64,000 nt of DNA, taken from NCBI RefSeq assembly GCF_900106595.1, contig NZ_FNNC01000004.1, positions 1 through 64,000 of the forward strand, read 5' to 3'. Positions 33,454-41,806 of this stretch are shown piece by piece (position 1 is the stretch's first letter; every line of letters begins with the position of its first letter). The stretch comes from Marinococcus luteus. GTDB lineage: Bacteria > Bacillota > Bacilli > Bacillales > Marinococcaceae. The notes under the pieces are model-generated. The model made no database searches, was not told the DNA's origin, and saw only the letters and a program-made list of their open reading frames with translations. Made by a program: the position numbers and the translations under genes.

Positions 33454-33826
33454 TATAATGTTCACTCGTCGCAGCACCTATCACCGAAACTTAATTAAGT
33501 AGGTATTATTTATTTTTCTTATATGTTTACTTGCCTTTTTGCCACACGACTGGAGTAACAACGGCTGGTCACGACGGAGTGAAACTGCACCTCCATTAAG
33601 TAGTTTAAAAATTTTTATGTGCGTTGAATCAGCGACTCAACATGACCGAGTATATCTGACCCAACATCGTTAAACAACGACATTAGGACATTTGTAATCT
33701 CATTTTAATAAAAGTAATATTTTATACATTAATTAGGTAAATAAAGTTTAATATCTCTTTAAATACATCATAAATTTTTACATTAAGGGGCCAAAGCACT
33801 TCGTTTTACAAATTCACTTTTAAAAA
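33454..33826. promoter_or_regulatory. 373-base gene-free leader/intergenic region upstream of the NlpC/P60 gene
   Basis: No ORF is convincing. On the minus strand (toward the hydrolase) it holds GTTGAGTC-GCT-GATTCAAC (8 pairs), CGTT-TAACG, GGAG...CTCC and related short stems about 70-200 bases before the start. This suggests a structured 5' leader. It does not match the c-di-AMP (ydaO) riboswitch as I know it. Function unknown. Confidence 0.35.
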
Positions 33827-34393
33827 TTATTTATTATTAATAGAAAAATAAAGCTTTAAATGATTATATAAATCTTTTTTATATTTTTCGATGTCAGGAT
33901 TTTTCTTTACATCGAAACAGGAAAATGTTTTCAACCGCTCCATCCCGGCGTACTTATGGCTTAAATGCAGATGAAATAATACTTCATCGGCCGTTCGGCC
34001 TTCGAAAAATGAATCTTCTCTGCCAAAGGAGTCAACAGGTGCATTCCACGTAGTCGAAAATAAATATTTTGTATCATTCAACAGCCCCACGCCTATTCCA
34101 TACTCTTTTGCTTTTCCTTGAAAATAAACCCCGTATTCATGCGTTTCGTCCAGATACTTTTTGAATAGAGCCGGGACACTGTAATTGTAAATGGGTGTTT
34201 GATAAATAACATAGTCCGCCCACAATACCTTTCGCTGTTCTTTTTCCTTTTTAAAACCTTCCTGAAGCACGCTCGTTTTCACTGCATAGTTTTCATTCAA
34301 CTGCCTGACTATGTAATCAAAAAGAGTTTGATTCAAAGAGCCTTTCGAATGGCGGTAATATTCATGGCCATTGATTACAAGAATATTGGTCAT
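33827..34393 (-). CDS. NAD(P)H-dependent flavin oxidoreductase (MdaB/KefF-like)
   Basis: A 188-residue flavodoxin-fold quinone reductase type protein. The N-terminal TNILVINGHEYYRHSKGSLN binds flavin phosphate; the QTPIYNYSVPALFKKYLDE block near residue 65-83 is the family signature (usually PxYWxSxPAxLKxxxD). It probably transfers electrons from NAD(P)H to quinones or nitro compounds. AAGGAAGG lies upstream of the ATG. It is a single gene, and it has a low-G+C composition and a lysine/asparagine-rich ending, unlike its neighbours, so horizontal acquisition is possible. Confidence 0.8.
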   Translation of the reverse strand: MTNILVINGHEYYRHSKGSLNQTLFDYIVRQLNENYAVKTSVLQEGFKKEKEQRKVLWADYVIYQTPIYNYSVPALFKKYLDETHEYGVYFQGKAKEYGIGVGLLNDTKYLFSTTWNAPVDSFGREDSFFEGRTADEVLFHLHLSHKYAGMERLKTFSCFDVKKNPDIEKYKKDLYNHLKLYFSINNK

Positions 34394-34449
34394 AATACCT
34401 TCCTTTTTAAATTTCTAATTTAAATACGTATGTGTCTGAATCATTAACA

Positions 34450-34482
34450 AGGGCTGTTCCGGATTTTTCCGAATACAGCCCT
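34450..34482 (-). terminator. Possible terminator
   Basis: AGGGCTGT / ACAGCCCT stem with an inner TTCCGG/CCGAA pairing lies after the MFS stop at 34502; the T-run is poor. Confidence 0.5.
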
Positions 34483-34501
34483 CATGCTTTGACTCAACTG
34501 T

Positions 34502-35689
34502 TTAAGCTGCACCCGAAGATTCAGCAGCCTCTCTGCTTTCCATCCGGTGAAGCAGTATTGTAAGCAGAATACCGATGACAGAGAGAGCTGCCCCGCAAAG
34601 CGTCAGCACAAAAAACGTTACTCCCGCATTCAGTACAATTGTTCCCAGAGTAGCTCCGAGCGCGTTTGCCAGGTTAAAGGCGGCTGCAGCTATTGTTCCG
34701 GCAAGAGAAGGAGCATGCTGGCCGGTAATCAGCAGCTTGGCATTTAACAGCGGCACTGTGCCAAACGCAAACATTCCGAGTAGAAAGCTTGCGACAAATA
34801 ACGTGCCGATAACGCTGATCATTGGTATAAAGAAAATCAAAATGAGTGTCAAAAGCAAAAACGCAATACGCAGCCTGCTCGTTAAATGATGAAGCGGGAT
34901 GCGGCTTGAAAGGAAGTTCCCGGCCACAGCCCCCGTGCCGAACGCAAATAGCGCAAATGTTACACCTACTACGTCCACACCGCCTATTTCACGCAAAATC
35001 GGTTCTTTGAACACATAGGTCGTAAAAACACCTGAATAGCCGAGAATAACGATGGCAAGCGTCATAAGAAATGTCTTTTCTTTAAAAACACCCAGTTCGT
35101 TTTTCACTTTCGGGATCTCGGTCGGCTTTTCATTTGGCAGGGTCAGCACAAGTCCGATTAGCGTAATCAATCCAAGGACAGCAATCATCCAAAATACAAT
35201 TCTCCACTCCAGCATGCCGCCAAGAAACGATCCGAACGGCACCCCAAGCATAATTGAGATAGTTAAGCCGCCCTGCACAGCAGCAATTGCCTGCCCTCTT
35301 TTCGACGGAGCTACAATGTGGTGGGCCATAGCAAGACTGAGACCAAAAAACGGAGCGTGAATCGCCGCTGAAATCAGGCGCGCTACCACAAGCACGGTAA
35401 AAGACGTCGCCATTGCTGCTAAAGCATTGCTTAGCACAAAGACTGCCATACAGGAAATCAGTACCGGCTTGACCGGAAACTTCATCGTTGTGATACGAAA
35501 GATAGGACCAAAAACCGCCACACTGATAGCGTACACACTGAGCAGGAGACCAGTAAGAGAAACAGGTACATTTAAATCGTTCGATAATTGAGTGACAAGA
35601 CCAGTAATCACGTATTCAGTCATACCAATGGAAAAAGTTCCTATCATAAAAGCGATAATAATGGCCCGGTTCGTACGAAGAATACTCAT
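34502..35689 (-). CDS. MFS transporter (drug:H+ antiporter type)
   Basis: A 395-residue MFS carrier with 12 hydrophobic segments. Start at the ATG at 35689 (GAGAGG eight bases upstream); an in-frame GTG at 35698 overlaps that site. The N-terminal GTFSIGMTEYVITGLVTQLS resembles the DHA1 12-TM efflux family (the AraJ/YbcL-like branch of Bacillus), which exports drugs, sugars or nucleosides. It is monocistronic. A GGTAAAGCGTTTAACC cre-like near-palindrome lies at 35728-35743, upstream. The cargo is unknown. Confidence 0.85.
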   Translation of the reverse strand: MSILRTNRAIIIAFMIGTFSIGMTEYVITGLVTQLSNDLNVPVSLTGLLLSVYAISVAVFGPIFRITTMKFPVKPVLISCMAVFVLSNALAAMATSFTVLVVARLISAAIHAPFFGLSLAMAHHIVAPSKRGQAIAAVQGGLTISIMLGVPFGSFLGGMLEWRIVFWMIAVLGLITLIGLVLTLPNEKPTEIPKVKNELGVFKEKTFLMTLAIVILGYSGVFTTYVFKEPILREIGGVDVVGVTFALFAFGTGAVAGNFLSSRIPLHHLTSRLRIAFLLLTLILIFFIPMISVIGTLFVASFLLGMFAFGTVPLLNAKLLITGQHAPSLAGTIAAAAFNLANALGATLGTIVLNAGVTFFVLTLCGAALSVIGILLTILLHRMESREAAESSGAA

Positions 35690-35727
35690 CTTTGCCACCT
35701 CTCTTTTTTAAAACTATGAGAGACTAT

Positions 35728-35743
35728 GGTAAAGCGTTTAACC
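35728..35743 (-). promoter_or_regulatory. cre-like near-palindrome
   Basis: GGTAAAGCGTTTAACC lies 39 bases upstream of the MFS gene start. It has the CG core and flanking AA/TT of cre boxes but the end bases are G/C, as in the site at 39134. Confidence 0.35.
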
Positions 35744-35761
35744 TAAATTGTCCACCCCTAT

Positions 35762-35790
35762 AAAAAATGCTGCCGTCGAAACGGCAGCAC
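35762..35790 (-). terminator. Rho-independent terminator
   Basis: GTGCTGCCG / CGGCAGCAT stem is followed by TTTTTTA on the minus strand, after the HD-domain gene (stop at 35812). Confidence 0.9.
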
Positions 35791-35811
35791 CTCTGTTTGT
35801 TTATCGTATTT

Positions 35812-36456
35812 TTATTCTTTCCACGGAGAATGGAGAACACATTCGCAAAAGTCTGGACTCTTATAATCCGGCATAAACCGCTCGCAGACGTCTGCTTTAA
35901 TATTTCCGAATGTCGTCTCCGGCTTATGCTTGAACCCTTCATAAAAAGCAGGAAGAATTTTTTCTTTAAAATTATTCCGCGGGTACGCGCTTACGACCTC
36001 TTCCCGTAATTTTTCAGGAAACTGATGGTATCCATCTCCCATAACGTCAAGTCCTACTCCTGAATAAAGAAGGGAAACCTCAGACTCTTTATACTCTGCA
36101 ACCCCAATTGTCGTATGCAGAGCGATAGCGTCCCACACAAGACGGATAGACTCATCCTCCATGTTATGCTGCTGCAGGAAGCTGCGGGCTGCATTGGCCC
36201 CGTCTACCTCAAACCGTTTATCAGGACTGCTGTACTGAGTCGTCAACCCGAGATCATGGAACAGAGCACTCACATATAACAGCTCCGAATCATACTTCAA
36301 TCCGGCTTCCCTTCCCTGAATTTCTCCGAAAAGATAGGCGCGGTTCGAGTGATTCCACAGCAGTTCGGACCCGTATTCCCGCAACAGATCAGCTGCTTCT
36401 TTTGCTATTTTACTGTCAGGAATTTTTACTCCTGCTACACTATTTGCCATGTTCAT
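35812..36456 (-). CDS. HD-domain hydrolase
   Basis: A 214-residue HD-superfamily metal-dependent hydrolase. The HD signature is in NHSNRAYLFGE and ALFHDLGLT (His and His-Asp near residues 35 and 66-67), with a later His (ALHTTIG) and Asp (GLDVMGD). The layout resembles the cyanamide-hydratase-like branch of HD proteins. Start is at 36456, with AAAGG just upstream; the ATG for MANS, two codons later, has better spacing. Substrate unknown: many family members hydrolyse phosphomonoesters or small amides. It is a single gene. Confidence 0.8.
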   Translation of the reverse strand: MNMANSVAGVKIPDSKIAKEAADLLREYGSELLWNHSNRAYLFGEIQGREAGLKYDSELLYVSALFHDLGLTTQYSSPDKRFEVDGANAARSFLQQHNMEDESIRLVWDAIALHTTIGVAEYKESEVSLLYSGVGLDVMGDGYHQFPEKLREEVVSAYPRNNFKEKILPAFYEGFKHKPETTFGNIKADVCERFMPDYKSPDFCECVLHSPWKE

Positions 36457-36691
36457 TCATCCTTTCCAGGTATATGTTTATCTGCCTGCTTTAGTGGGTT
36501 TCCCTTCTACATCTTCATGTATGCGTTTTTTTAATAATTTATATGATGCCTTTCATTAATTGTCGTTGTATGTATCATCGCGTGTTAAGCTGAAATAGTC
36601 TAAATTCGCAGAAACAGCCCCGCTCTACTGCTTGTTTCACAAATATTAAGCAGTATAAACTGCCCAGCTTCTGCAGCAAAGGAGGAAAAAC

Positions 36692-37345
36692 GTGCGCTCA
36701 CGTATGAATATTACCAAAGGCTTCTTATTTATTGCCGCTTTAATCGGGCTGTATTACCTTTTCAACATCAGAATGAGCATTCGTCCAACAGAAATTCAGA
36801 ACTTCATCACTTCGTTTGGATGGATTTCACCGTTCGTTTTTCTGCTTGCCTACACGCTGGGCCCTTTTATTTATTTTCCTTCCTCCCTTTTGTCCATTAC
36901 TGCAAGTATCACCTACGGCATATGGCCCGGAATACTTTATATATGGACAGGTGCCCTTGGAGGAGCAACGAGCGGGTATTTTATCGGACGTTTTATGGGG
37001 AAAACCATATTCAGCAAACGTCAGATCCCGTGGAACCCCAGAATGAAATATTTGATGGAAAACCATGGTTTTTTCGTAGTGCTGGTGCTCCGCCTCGTCC
37101 CGCTGATGGGGTTCAGCATGCTAAGCTATTTGTCCGGCTTTTCGAAAATAAAGTATCCACATTTTATTTCTGCAACCATGATCGGTATCATCCCCGGGAT
37201 GATGATGTACGGCACGTTCGGTGAAAGTATTGTCTCCGGCAACCGCGTACTGCTTTGGATCGCCCTCGCTCTTCTTCTCATTTTGAGCACTGCCGGTTTT
37301 TTCCTCCGGAAGAAAATCAAAAGATGGCTCGGTATGCAGCCATGA
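36692..37345 (+). CDS. TVP38/TMEM64 family (DedA-like) membrane protein
   Basis: A 217-residue homologue of the protein at 4278-4940, with the same layout: N-terminal helix, the FIYFPSSLLSITASITYGIW block near residue 66-85, and VLVLRLVPLMGFSMLSYLSG near 130-149. The start is GTG at 36692 after AAAGGAGG. It carries no upstream Crp/Fnr-type box, so the two paralogues are likely under different control. It ends at a bidirectional terminator shared with the SSS symporter gene. Confidence 0.85.
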   Translation: MRSRMNITKGFLFIAALIGLYYLFNIRMSIRPTEIQNFITSFGWISPFVFLLAYTLGPFIYFPSSLLSITASITYGIWPGILYIWTGALGGATSGYFIGRFMGKTIFSKRQIPWNPRMKYLMENHGFFVVLVLRLVPLMGFSMLSYLSGFSKIKYPHFISATMIGIIPGMMMYGTFGESIVSGNRVLLWIALALLLILSTAGFFLRKKIKRWLGMQP

Positions 37346-37367
37346 AACGCATATTCAGCCTCAACAT

Positions 37368-37407
37368 AAAGAAAGCTGCAGCACCTCACGGCACCGCAGC
37401 TTTCTTA
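37368..37407. terminator. Bidirectional rho-independent terminator
   Basis: AAAGAAAGCTGC / GCAGCTTTCTT stem lies between the convergent TVP38 and SSS symporter genes. Confidence 0.85.
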
Positions 37408-37421
37408 ATATCTACTGTTTG

Positions 37422-39029
37422 TTAAACGGCAAGACCGATTGGAGAGAACAGCAGGTAGGTTACTACCACAGTAATAATAATGACTGCGCTCACCCATTTT
37501 CTGTGCTTCCAAGGTGTCATATCAACCTTGTTGATATTTTCCTGGAACTCAAACGGCTTGTCGAGCGGCTTCCACCGGCTTACCAGCCATAAGACGAAAA
37601 TGTCGACAAAGAACAACACACTGAAGGCGTACAGATAATGGTAATCCATAAATATCCAGAAAATACCGTAAAGTACTACGTGAGTGATAAATGTCACTTT
37701 TGCGGCAAAGGCTGTACCATACTTGAAATAGAATCCGAGTATGATAATGACAAGCAGCGGCATACTGTATAGTCCGTTAAACGATTGAACGACATTGTAA
37801 AGCCCCGACGGAGCAAAAGAAATCAGCGGAGCAATTAAAATAGCAATTAAAGCTACAATTACTGTAATGAATTTACCAGCCCTCGCTACCTGTCTGTCGC
37901 TTGCATCTTTTTTAATTAACGGCTTGTAAAAGTCCAGGGTAAACAGAGTAGCGGTTGCGTTCAAAGCACCGACAAATGAACTTAAAATAGCTCCAAAAAT
38001 GACTGCTGCAAAAATTCCTTCCACCGACGGCGGCAGTACTTCAGTAACTAAACGTGGATACGCGTTATCTGCTGTTCTAAGTTCGCCGCCAAACAGATTA
38101 AACGCAATAATTCCTGGAAAAACTAGAAACAACGCGCCGAATATTTTAAAGAAGCCTACATATAAAGCACCCTTCTGACTTTCCTTTAAGTTTCTTCCAG
38201 CCAACGCTTTTTGTACGATCATCTGGTTTGTGCACCAGAAAAACAAGTTATTAAAAAACATTCCTAAAAAGAGCGTCGGCCACGGTACATAAGAAGAATC
38301 AATAGCGCCAATAGAGTTTAGCTTTTCAGGAGTATTGGCCTGAATCGTTTCCATACCACGGAAGAAGTTGCCATCACCTAAGGCCATGAGACCAAGAACG
38401 GGAATAGTAAGTCCACCGAGCAAAAGAGCAAGGCCATAAACGGTATCACTGAAAGCGCTTAACCTCAAACCGCCCATTAAGAGGTAAAGAAGACCAATAA
38501 GTCCTGTTAATCCAGCGATAAAAGCTACGGCTGTTAAGGGCTCTACGCCGAGCAGCTGATCGACTGCAAAAATTTGATTGAATACAAGTGAACCAGAGTA
38601 CAATACAACAGGTAAAAAAGAAGTCATATAAGTGAAAATAAACAGAAAAGAAGCAATTCGTTTCGTTGTTTTATCGTACCTGGTTTCAATAAAATCAGTA
38701 ACAGTGTCCACACCATATTTTAAGTATTTTGGAAGAAACACAAGTGCCAGTAATACAATCGCTATAGCTGAAGTTACTTCCCACGCCATCACTTCCATCC
38801 CGGAAGCATAGCTTTGGCCGTTTTGCCCGACAATCTGCTCCGTGGACAAATTCGTCATAATAATTGTTCCGGCAATCGTAATACCAGTTAAACTTCTGCC
38901 GGCAAGAAAATACCCTTCAGCGCTATCCGTTTTAACTGAGCGGCTGCGGGTAAAAGCAAAAAGCCAAATTGCCCCGACGATAATAATAAATGTAATAAGA
39001 GATAAAATAATGAGCCCCCCTTTAATCAT
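37422..39029 (-). CDS. Sodium:solute symporter family (SSS/SLC5) transporter
   Basis: A 535-residue carrier with about 14 hydrophobic segments. The motif WCTNQMIVQKALAGRNLKES near residue 270-289 is like the vSGLT-type sugar symporters (sodium/glucose-galactose branch), and the N-terminal GYFLAGRSLTGITIAGTIIM block is the sodium-site region. It is likely a Na+-coupled sugar or related solute importer. A cre-like near-palindrome lies upstream at 39134-39147. It stands alone, which gives no hint of substrate. Confidence 0.88.
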   Translation of the reverse strand: MIKGGLIILSLITFIIIVGAIWLFAFTRSRSVKTDSAEGYFLAGRSLTGITIAGTIIMTNLSTEQIVGQNGQSYASGMEVMAWEVTSAIAIVLLALVFLPKYLKYGVDTVTDFIETRYDKTTKRIASFLFIFTYMTSFLPVVLYSGSLVFNQIFAVDQLLGVEPLTAVAFIAGLTGLIGLLYLLMGGLRLSAFSDTVYGLALLLGGLTIPVLGLMALGDGNFFRGMETIQANTPEKLNSIGAIDSSYVPWPTLFLGMFFNNLFFWCTNQMIVQKALAGRNLKESQKGALYVGFFKIFGALFLVFPGIIAFNLFGGELRTADNAYPRLVTEVLPPSVEGIFAAVIFGAILSSFVGALNATATLFTLDFYKPLIKKDASDRQVARAGKFITVIVALIAILIAPLISFAPSGLYNVVQSFNGLYSMPLLVIIILGFYFKYGTAFAAKVTFITHVVLYGIFWIFMDYHYLYAFSVLFFVDIFVLWLVSRWKPLDKPFEFQENINKVDMTPWKHRKWVSAVIIITVVVTYLLFSPIGLAV

Positions 39030-39133
39030 ATGCTTGCATCATATTTTTAAAATTGAAACAATTGTTACTATTTTTGTTTCAACTCGTTCCCCCTCGGCGG
39101 GGTTGTTTTTATTCTAACTGAAAACACTAGTAA

Positions 39134-39147
39134 GGTAAACGCTTTCC
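39134..39147 (-). promoter_or_regulatory. cre-like near-palindrome upstream of the SSS symporter
   Basis: GGTAAACGCTTTCC lies about 105 bases upstream of the symporter start. The core AAACGCTTT fits CcpA sites, but the flanks differ from consensus at two symmetrical positions. Confidence 0.45.
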
Positions 39148-39210
39148 TAAAAATATTTTTAATTTTTACCTAATTTTATATTTTTACGAAACAGGGGTCG
39201 CGAAAATATG

Positions 39211-39244
39211 CGACTGCCCTGCGGCATATGCTGCAGGGCAGTCG
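39211..39244 (-). terminator. Long near-perfect palindrome, probable terminator
   Basis: CGACTGCCCTGCGGCATATGCTGCAGGGCAGTCG is 34 bases with 17-base arms and one position pair mismatched. It begins 17 bases after the acyl-CoA synthetase stop (39261). The T-run after it on the minus strand is weak (GCATATTTTCG), so it may be a terminator or a protein-binding palindrome. Confidence 0.6.
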
Positions 39245-39260
39245 ATTCAGGCTGTTTCAG

Positions 39261-40850
39261 CTATTGATCTTTGTTCGCCTTCGCGATCTCCTGTTCGCGT
39301 AGTTCTATGCGACGTATTTTTGCAGAGCTTGTTTTTGGCAGTGATTCAACAAACTCAATGCGGCGCGGATATTTATACGGAGCGGTCATTTCCTTTACGT
39401 GATTCTGCAGTTCCTTCGTTAAATCCTCTTCATTTTCCACCTGGCCGTTAGGCACGATAAAAGCCTTCACGACATTACCCCGGATATCATCCGGGCTTGC
39501 CACAGCGGCACATTCTTTGACCGATGGGTGTTTTGTGAGTGCATCCTCTACTTCGAACGGCCCGATCGTATATCCTGAACTGATAATAATGTCATCACTG
39601 CGCCCCTGGAACCAATAGTAATTATCTTCATCCTTCATCGCTCTGTCACCGGTTAAAAAGTAATCGCCCTGGTAGGAATCATTTGTACGTTCGGGCTCTC
39701 TGTAATAGCCCTGAAACAGCGATGGAAGATCACGATGTACAGCGATATTGCCAATTTCATTGGCCTCCGCCGGGTTTCCATCTTCATCTACTATTTCAAT
39801 AAACTGTTCGATCATCGGTTTACCCATAGAACCTATTTTTTCAGGCACGCCCTTCAGCGTTCCGATAAGGAGCGTGCTTTCTGTCTGCCCGTAACCGTCA
39901 CGCACAGGAAGATTAAACTTGTCCCGGAACACTTGAATGACTTCTTCATTCAAAGGCTCTCCTGCTGAAACCGCGCTGTGCATCGCTGAAAGATCATACT
40001 TTTCGAGACCTTCAATTTTAGCCATCAACCGGTACTCTGTCGGGGTGCAGCAAAGCACATTTACTCTTTCGTCCTGAAGCAGCTGCAGGTAAGTCTCCGG
40101 ATCAAACCGGCCGTTGTAGGCAAATCCGGTGGCGCCCTGACCGAGCACAGATAAAAATGGGCTCCAGACCCATTTCTGCCAGCCTGGTCCGGCGGTAGCC
40201 CACACAACATCGTTTTCGTGAATGTCGAGCCACTCATCTGCCGCTACCCTAAGATGGGCATAGGCCCAGCCATGGCTGTGCACGACAGCTTTTGGTTTAC
40301 CCGTCGTTCCCGACGTGTACGGAAGAAAAGCAGTGTCATCACGGTGAGTCTGTACAATGTTAAAGCTTTGGGATTCTTCAGCTGCCATTGTTTCAATCTC
40401 TTTCCATCCCTCTTTGCTGCCACCGATCATCAGCTTATGGTCGAGTGTCTCCGGCATAGGATCCATCCGGTCAATTTCATCTGCGTACGGAGCATACGAA
40501 ATAATCGCGCGGGATCCGGAATGATCCGCCCGGTACTTAATGTCATCCGCCCGGAGCATTTCTGACGAAGGAATAATCACAAGGCCTGCTTTCAGGCACG
40601 CGTAATACGTAACATAGGCTTCCACAAGACGGGGAACCATGACAAGCACTTTATCTCCTTTGGAAAGTCCAAGGCCGGTGAGTACGTTCGCATACTGATT
40701 GGCCTGCTGAATCAGTTCATGATATGTAACCTCGCGGCGGCTTCCTTTATCGTCCTGCCATTTCAATGCCAGACGGTCTGAATCATAGCGTTCCATTTCT
40801 TCGATTAAATTATAGGTTTCATTTGGTGTCAGCTGATTTGCATCAATCAT
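39261..40850 (-). CDS. Acyl-CoA synthetase (AMP-forming, medium-chain type)
   Basis: A 529-residue ANL-superfamily ligase. Motifs in order: YTSGTTGKPKAVVHSH (ATP loop, near residue 178), DGYGQTEST (near 318), TGDRAMKDEDNYYWFQGRSD (hinge region near 393-412) and SAKIRR with the catalytic lysine near the C-terminus. It activates a medium-chain or aromatic carboxylate to the acyl-CoA through an acyl-AMP; the sequence looks like the YtcI/MACS group. It is monocistronic and not linked to other beta-oxidation genes here. Acetate is a less likely substrate, since the N-terminus lacks the long Acs extension. Confidence 0.85.
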   Translation of the reverse strand: MIDANQLTPNETYNLIEEMERYDSDRLALKWQDDKGSRREVTYHELIQQANQYANVLTGLGLSKGDKVLVMVPRLVEAYVTYYACLKAGLVIIPSSEMLRADDIKYRADHSGSRAIISYAPYADEIDRMDPMPETLDHKLMIGGSKEGWKEIETMAAEESQSFNIVQTHRDDTAFLPYTSGTTGKPKAVVHSHGWAYAHLRVAADEWLDIHENDVVWATAGPGWQKWVWSPFLSVLGQGATGFAYNGRFDPETYLQLLQDERVNVLCCTPTEYRLMAKIEGLEKYDLSAMHSAVSAGEPLNEEVIQVFRDKFNLPVRDGYGQTESTLLIGTLKGVPEKIGSMGKPMIEQFIEIVDEDGNPAEANEIGNIAVHRDLPSLFQGYYREPERTNDSYQGDYFLTGDRAMKDEDNYYWFQGRSDDIIISSGYTIGPFEVEDALTKHPSVKECAAVASPDDIRGNVVKAFIVPNGQVENEEDLTKELQNHVKEMTAPYKYPRRIEFVESLPKTSSAKIRRIELREQEIAKANKDQ

Positions 40851-41067
40851 AATTACATATCTCCCTTACCACTATTTTATCTTTTTCCATCATATGTGCC
40901 ACAGCAGCGTATGTCTACTTATACGCCTAAAGAAATCTGATTATTTCCATTATGATTTTATCTTTTTTTTTTATGTTTGTTGAAAGAAGGAAACGGTTAT
41001 AGCAGGAGAGGAACGTTTTTGTACGGTAACTACTATTGATTTGGAAGCAGAAAGGATGAATGTCACG

Positions 41068-41403
41068 ATGAATATTATTATCAGTAAACCTAATGAGGAA
41101 ATTGAAGTCCGCGAAGTAGAGGGACAAAATGATATCTACAGTATCATGGGCAACGACGCCATCATGCTCGAAATGATTCCGGAGCTTGATATTTACGCTC
41201 TTGCGAATGAAAATCAGTATGAAGAAGCGGATTATAAAGTAGAATCCAAGCAGTTCGGGGATCTTACGAATAAATACTCCCTGACAGGAACGTCCGTTAT
41301 ATTGACGTTAGACGCTGCCGGCAACTATGCTGAGTTGAACGACGAGCAGATTGAAGCTGTCCGTCAGCTGCAGGAAGTCCGCGGCGGTAATTTAAACAGC
41401 TAA
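41068..41403 (+). CDS. Conserved-looking hypothetical protein, DUF3846-like pattern
   Basis: A 111-residue acidic protein. I use the ATG at 41068 (AAAGGATG 11-12 bases upstream); an ATG at 41056 and an in-frame TTG at 41041 are alternatives. The order of features, a strand of IIISKP, IEVREVE, an IMGNDAIMLEMI segment, a YALANEN block and a late SVILTLDAAGNYAELNDEQ, resembles the small DUF3846 proteins. I do not recognise a function. It is a lone gene between the acyl-CoA synthetase and the Rieske operon, and is followed by a terminator. Confidence 0.6.
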   Translation: MNIIISKPNEEIEVREVEGQNDIYSIMGNDAIMLEMIPELDIYALANENQYEEADYKVESKQFGDLTNKYSLTGTSVILTLDAAGNYAELNDEQIEAVRQLQEVRGGNLNS

Positions 41404-41424
41404 TCATTTCCCAGTTAAATATCA

Positions 41425-41457
41425 ATAAAAAAAGAGAGGCTTACGAGCCTCTCTTTA
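41425..41457. terminator. Bidirectional terminator overlapping the Rieske gene end
   Basis: AAAGAGAGGCT / AGCCTCTCTTT stem lies between the convergent 41068 and Rieske genes. It overlaps the Rieske gene: the TAA stop (41443-41441) lies in or next to the loop. Confidence 0.85.
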
Positions 41458-41806
41458 GTTCTACATATACATAGCTGTCTTCTACATAAGCAGAAAACTC
41501 TTTTAGTTTACCTTTGACCGGTGCAAGCGGTTTGCCGCTTTCCCGCAGATTGTATTCTCTTCCGTGCCACGGGCACCGGACAATGTCTCCTTCATGTTCA
41601 AATGAATATTCCCCAGGGGCCGTGCTCATCGGAGCACCGTCAATTTTGCCCTTCGACATGCATGCTCCCTGGTGAGGGCACCGGTCGATAAATGCCCTGA
41701 CTTCCCCCTCGGACGTCCGGCAGACAAAAACCGGGATATTATCCACGCTCCCCGGGATCATCTCCTGTTTTTCCAATTCCTCTTCCCTGCAGATAACGGC
41801 TGCCAT
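41441..41806 (-). CDS. Rieske [2Fe-2S] ferredoxin-like protein
   Basis: A 121-residue Rieske protein. The cluster ligands are in CPHQGACMS (Cys-x-His) and CPWHGREYN (Cys-x-x-His), the standard spacing for the small soluble Rieske ferredoxins that pass electrons to ring-hydroxylating oxygenases or similar. The start ATG overlaps the stop of the upstream amidohydrolase by one base (TGATG), so they are translationally coupled. No oxygenase gene is in the operon, so the partner enzyme is unclear. The last codons lie inside a terminator stem. Confidence 0.85.
   Translation of the reverse strand: MAAVICREEELEKQEMIPGSVDNIPVFVCRTSEGEVRAFIDRCPHQGACMSKGKIDGAPMSTAPGEYSFEHEGDIVRCPWHGREYNLRESGKPLAPVKGKLKEFSAYVEDSYVYVELKRGS

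Noticed and set aside
33454-33700. c-di-AMP (ydaO-type) riboswitch before the NlpC/P60 gene
   Set aside because: Looked for because such hydrolases are common targets, but the conserved GGGGGA / GGGUGAAUC-type core was not found.
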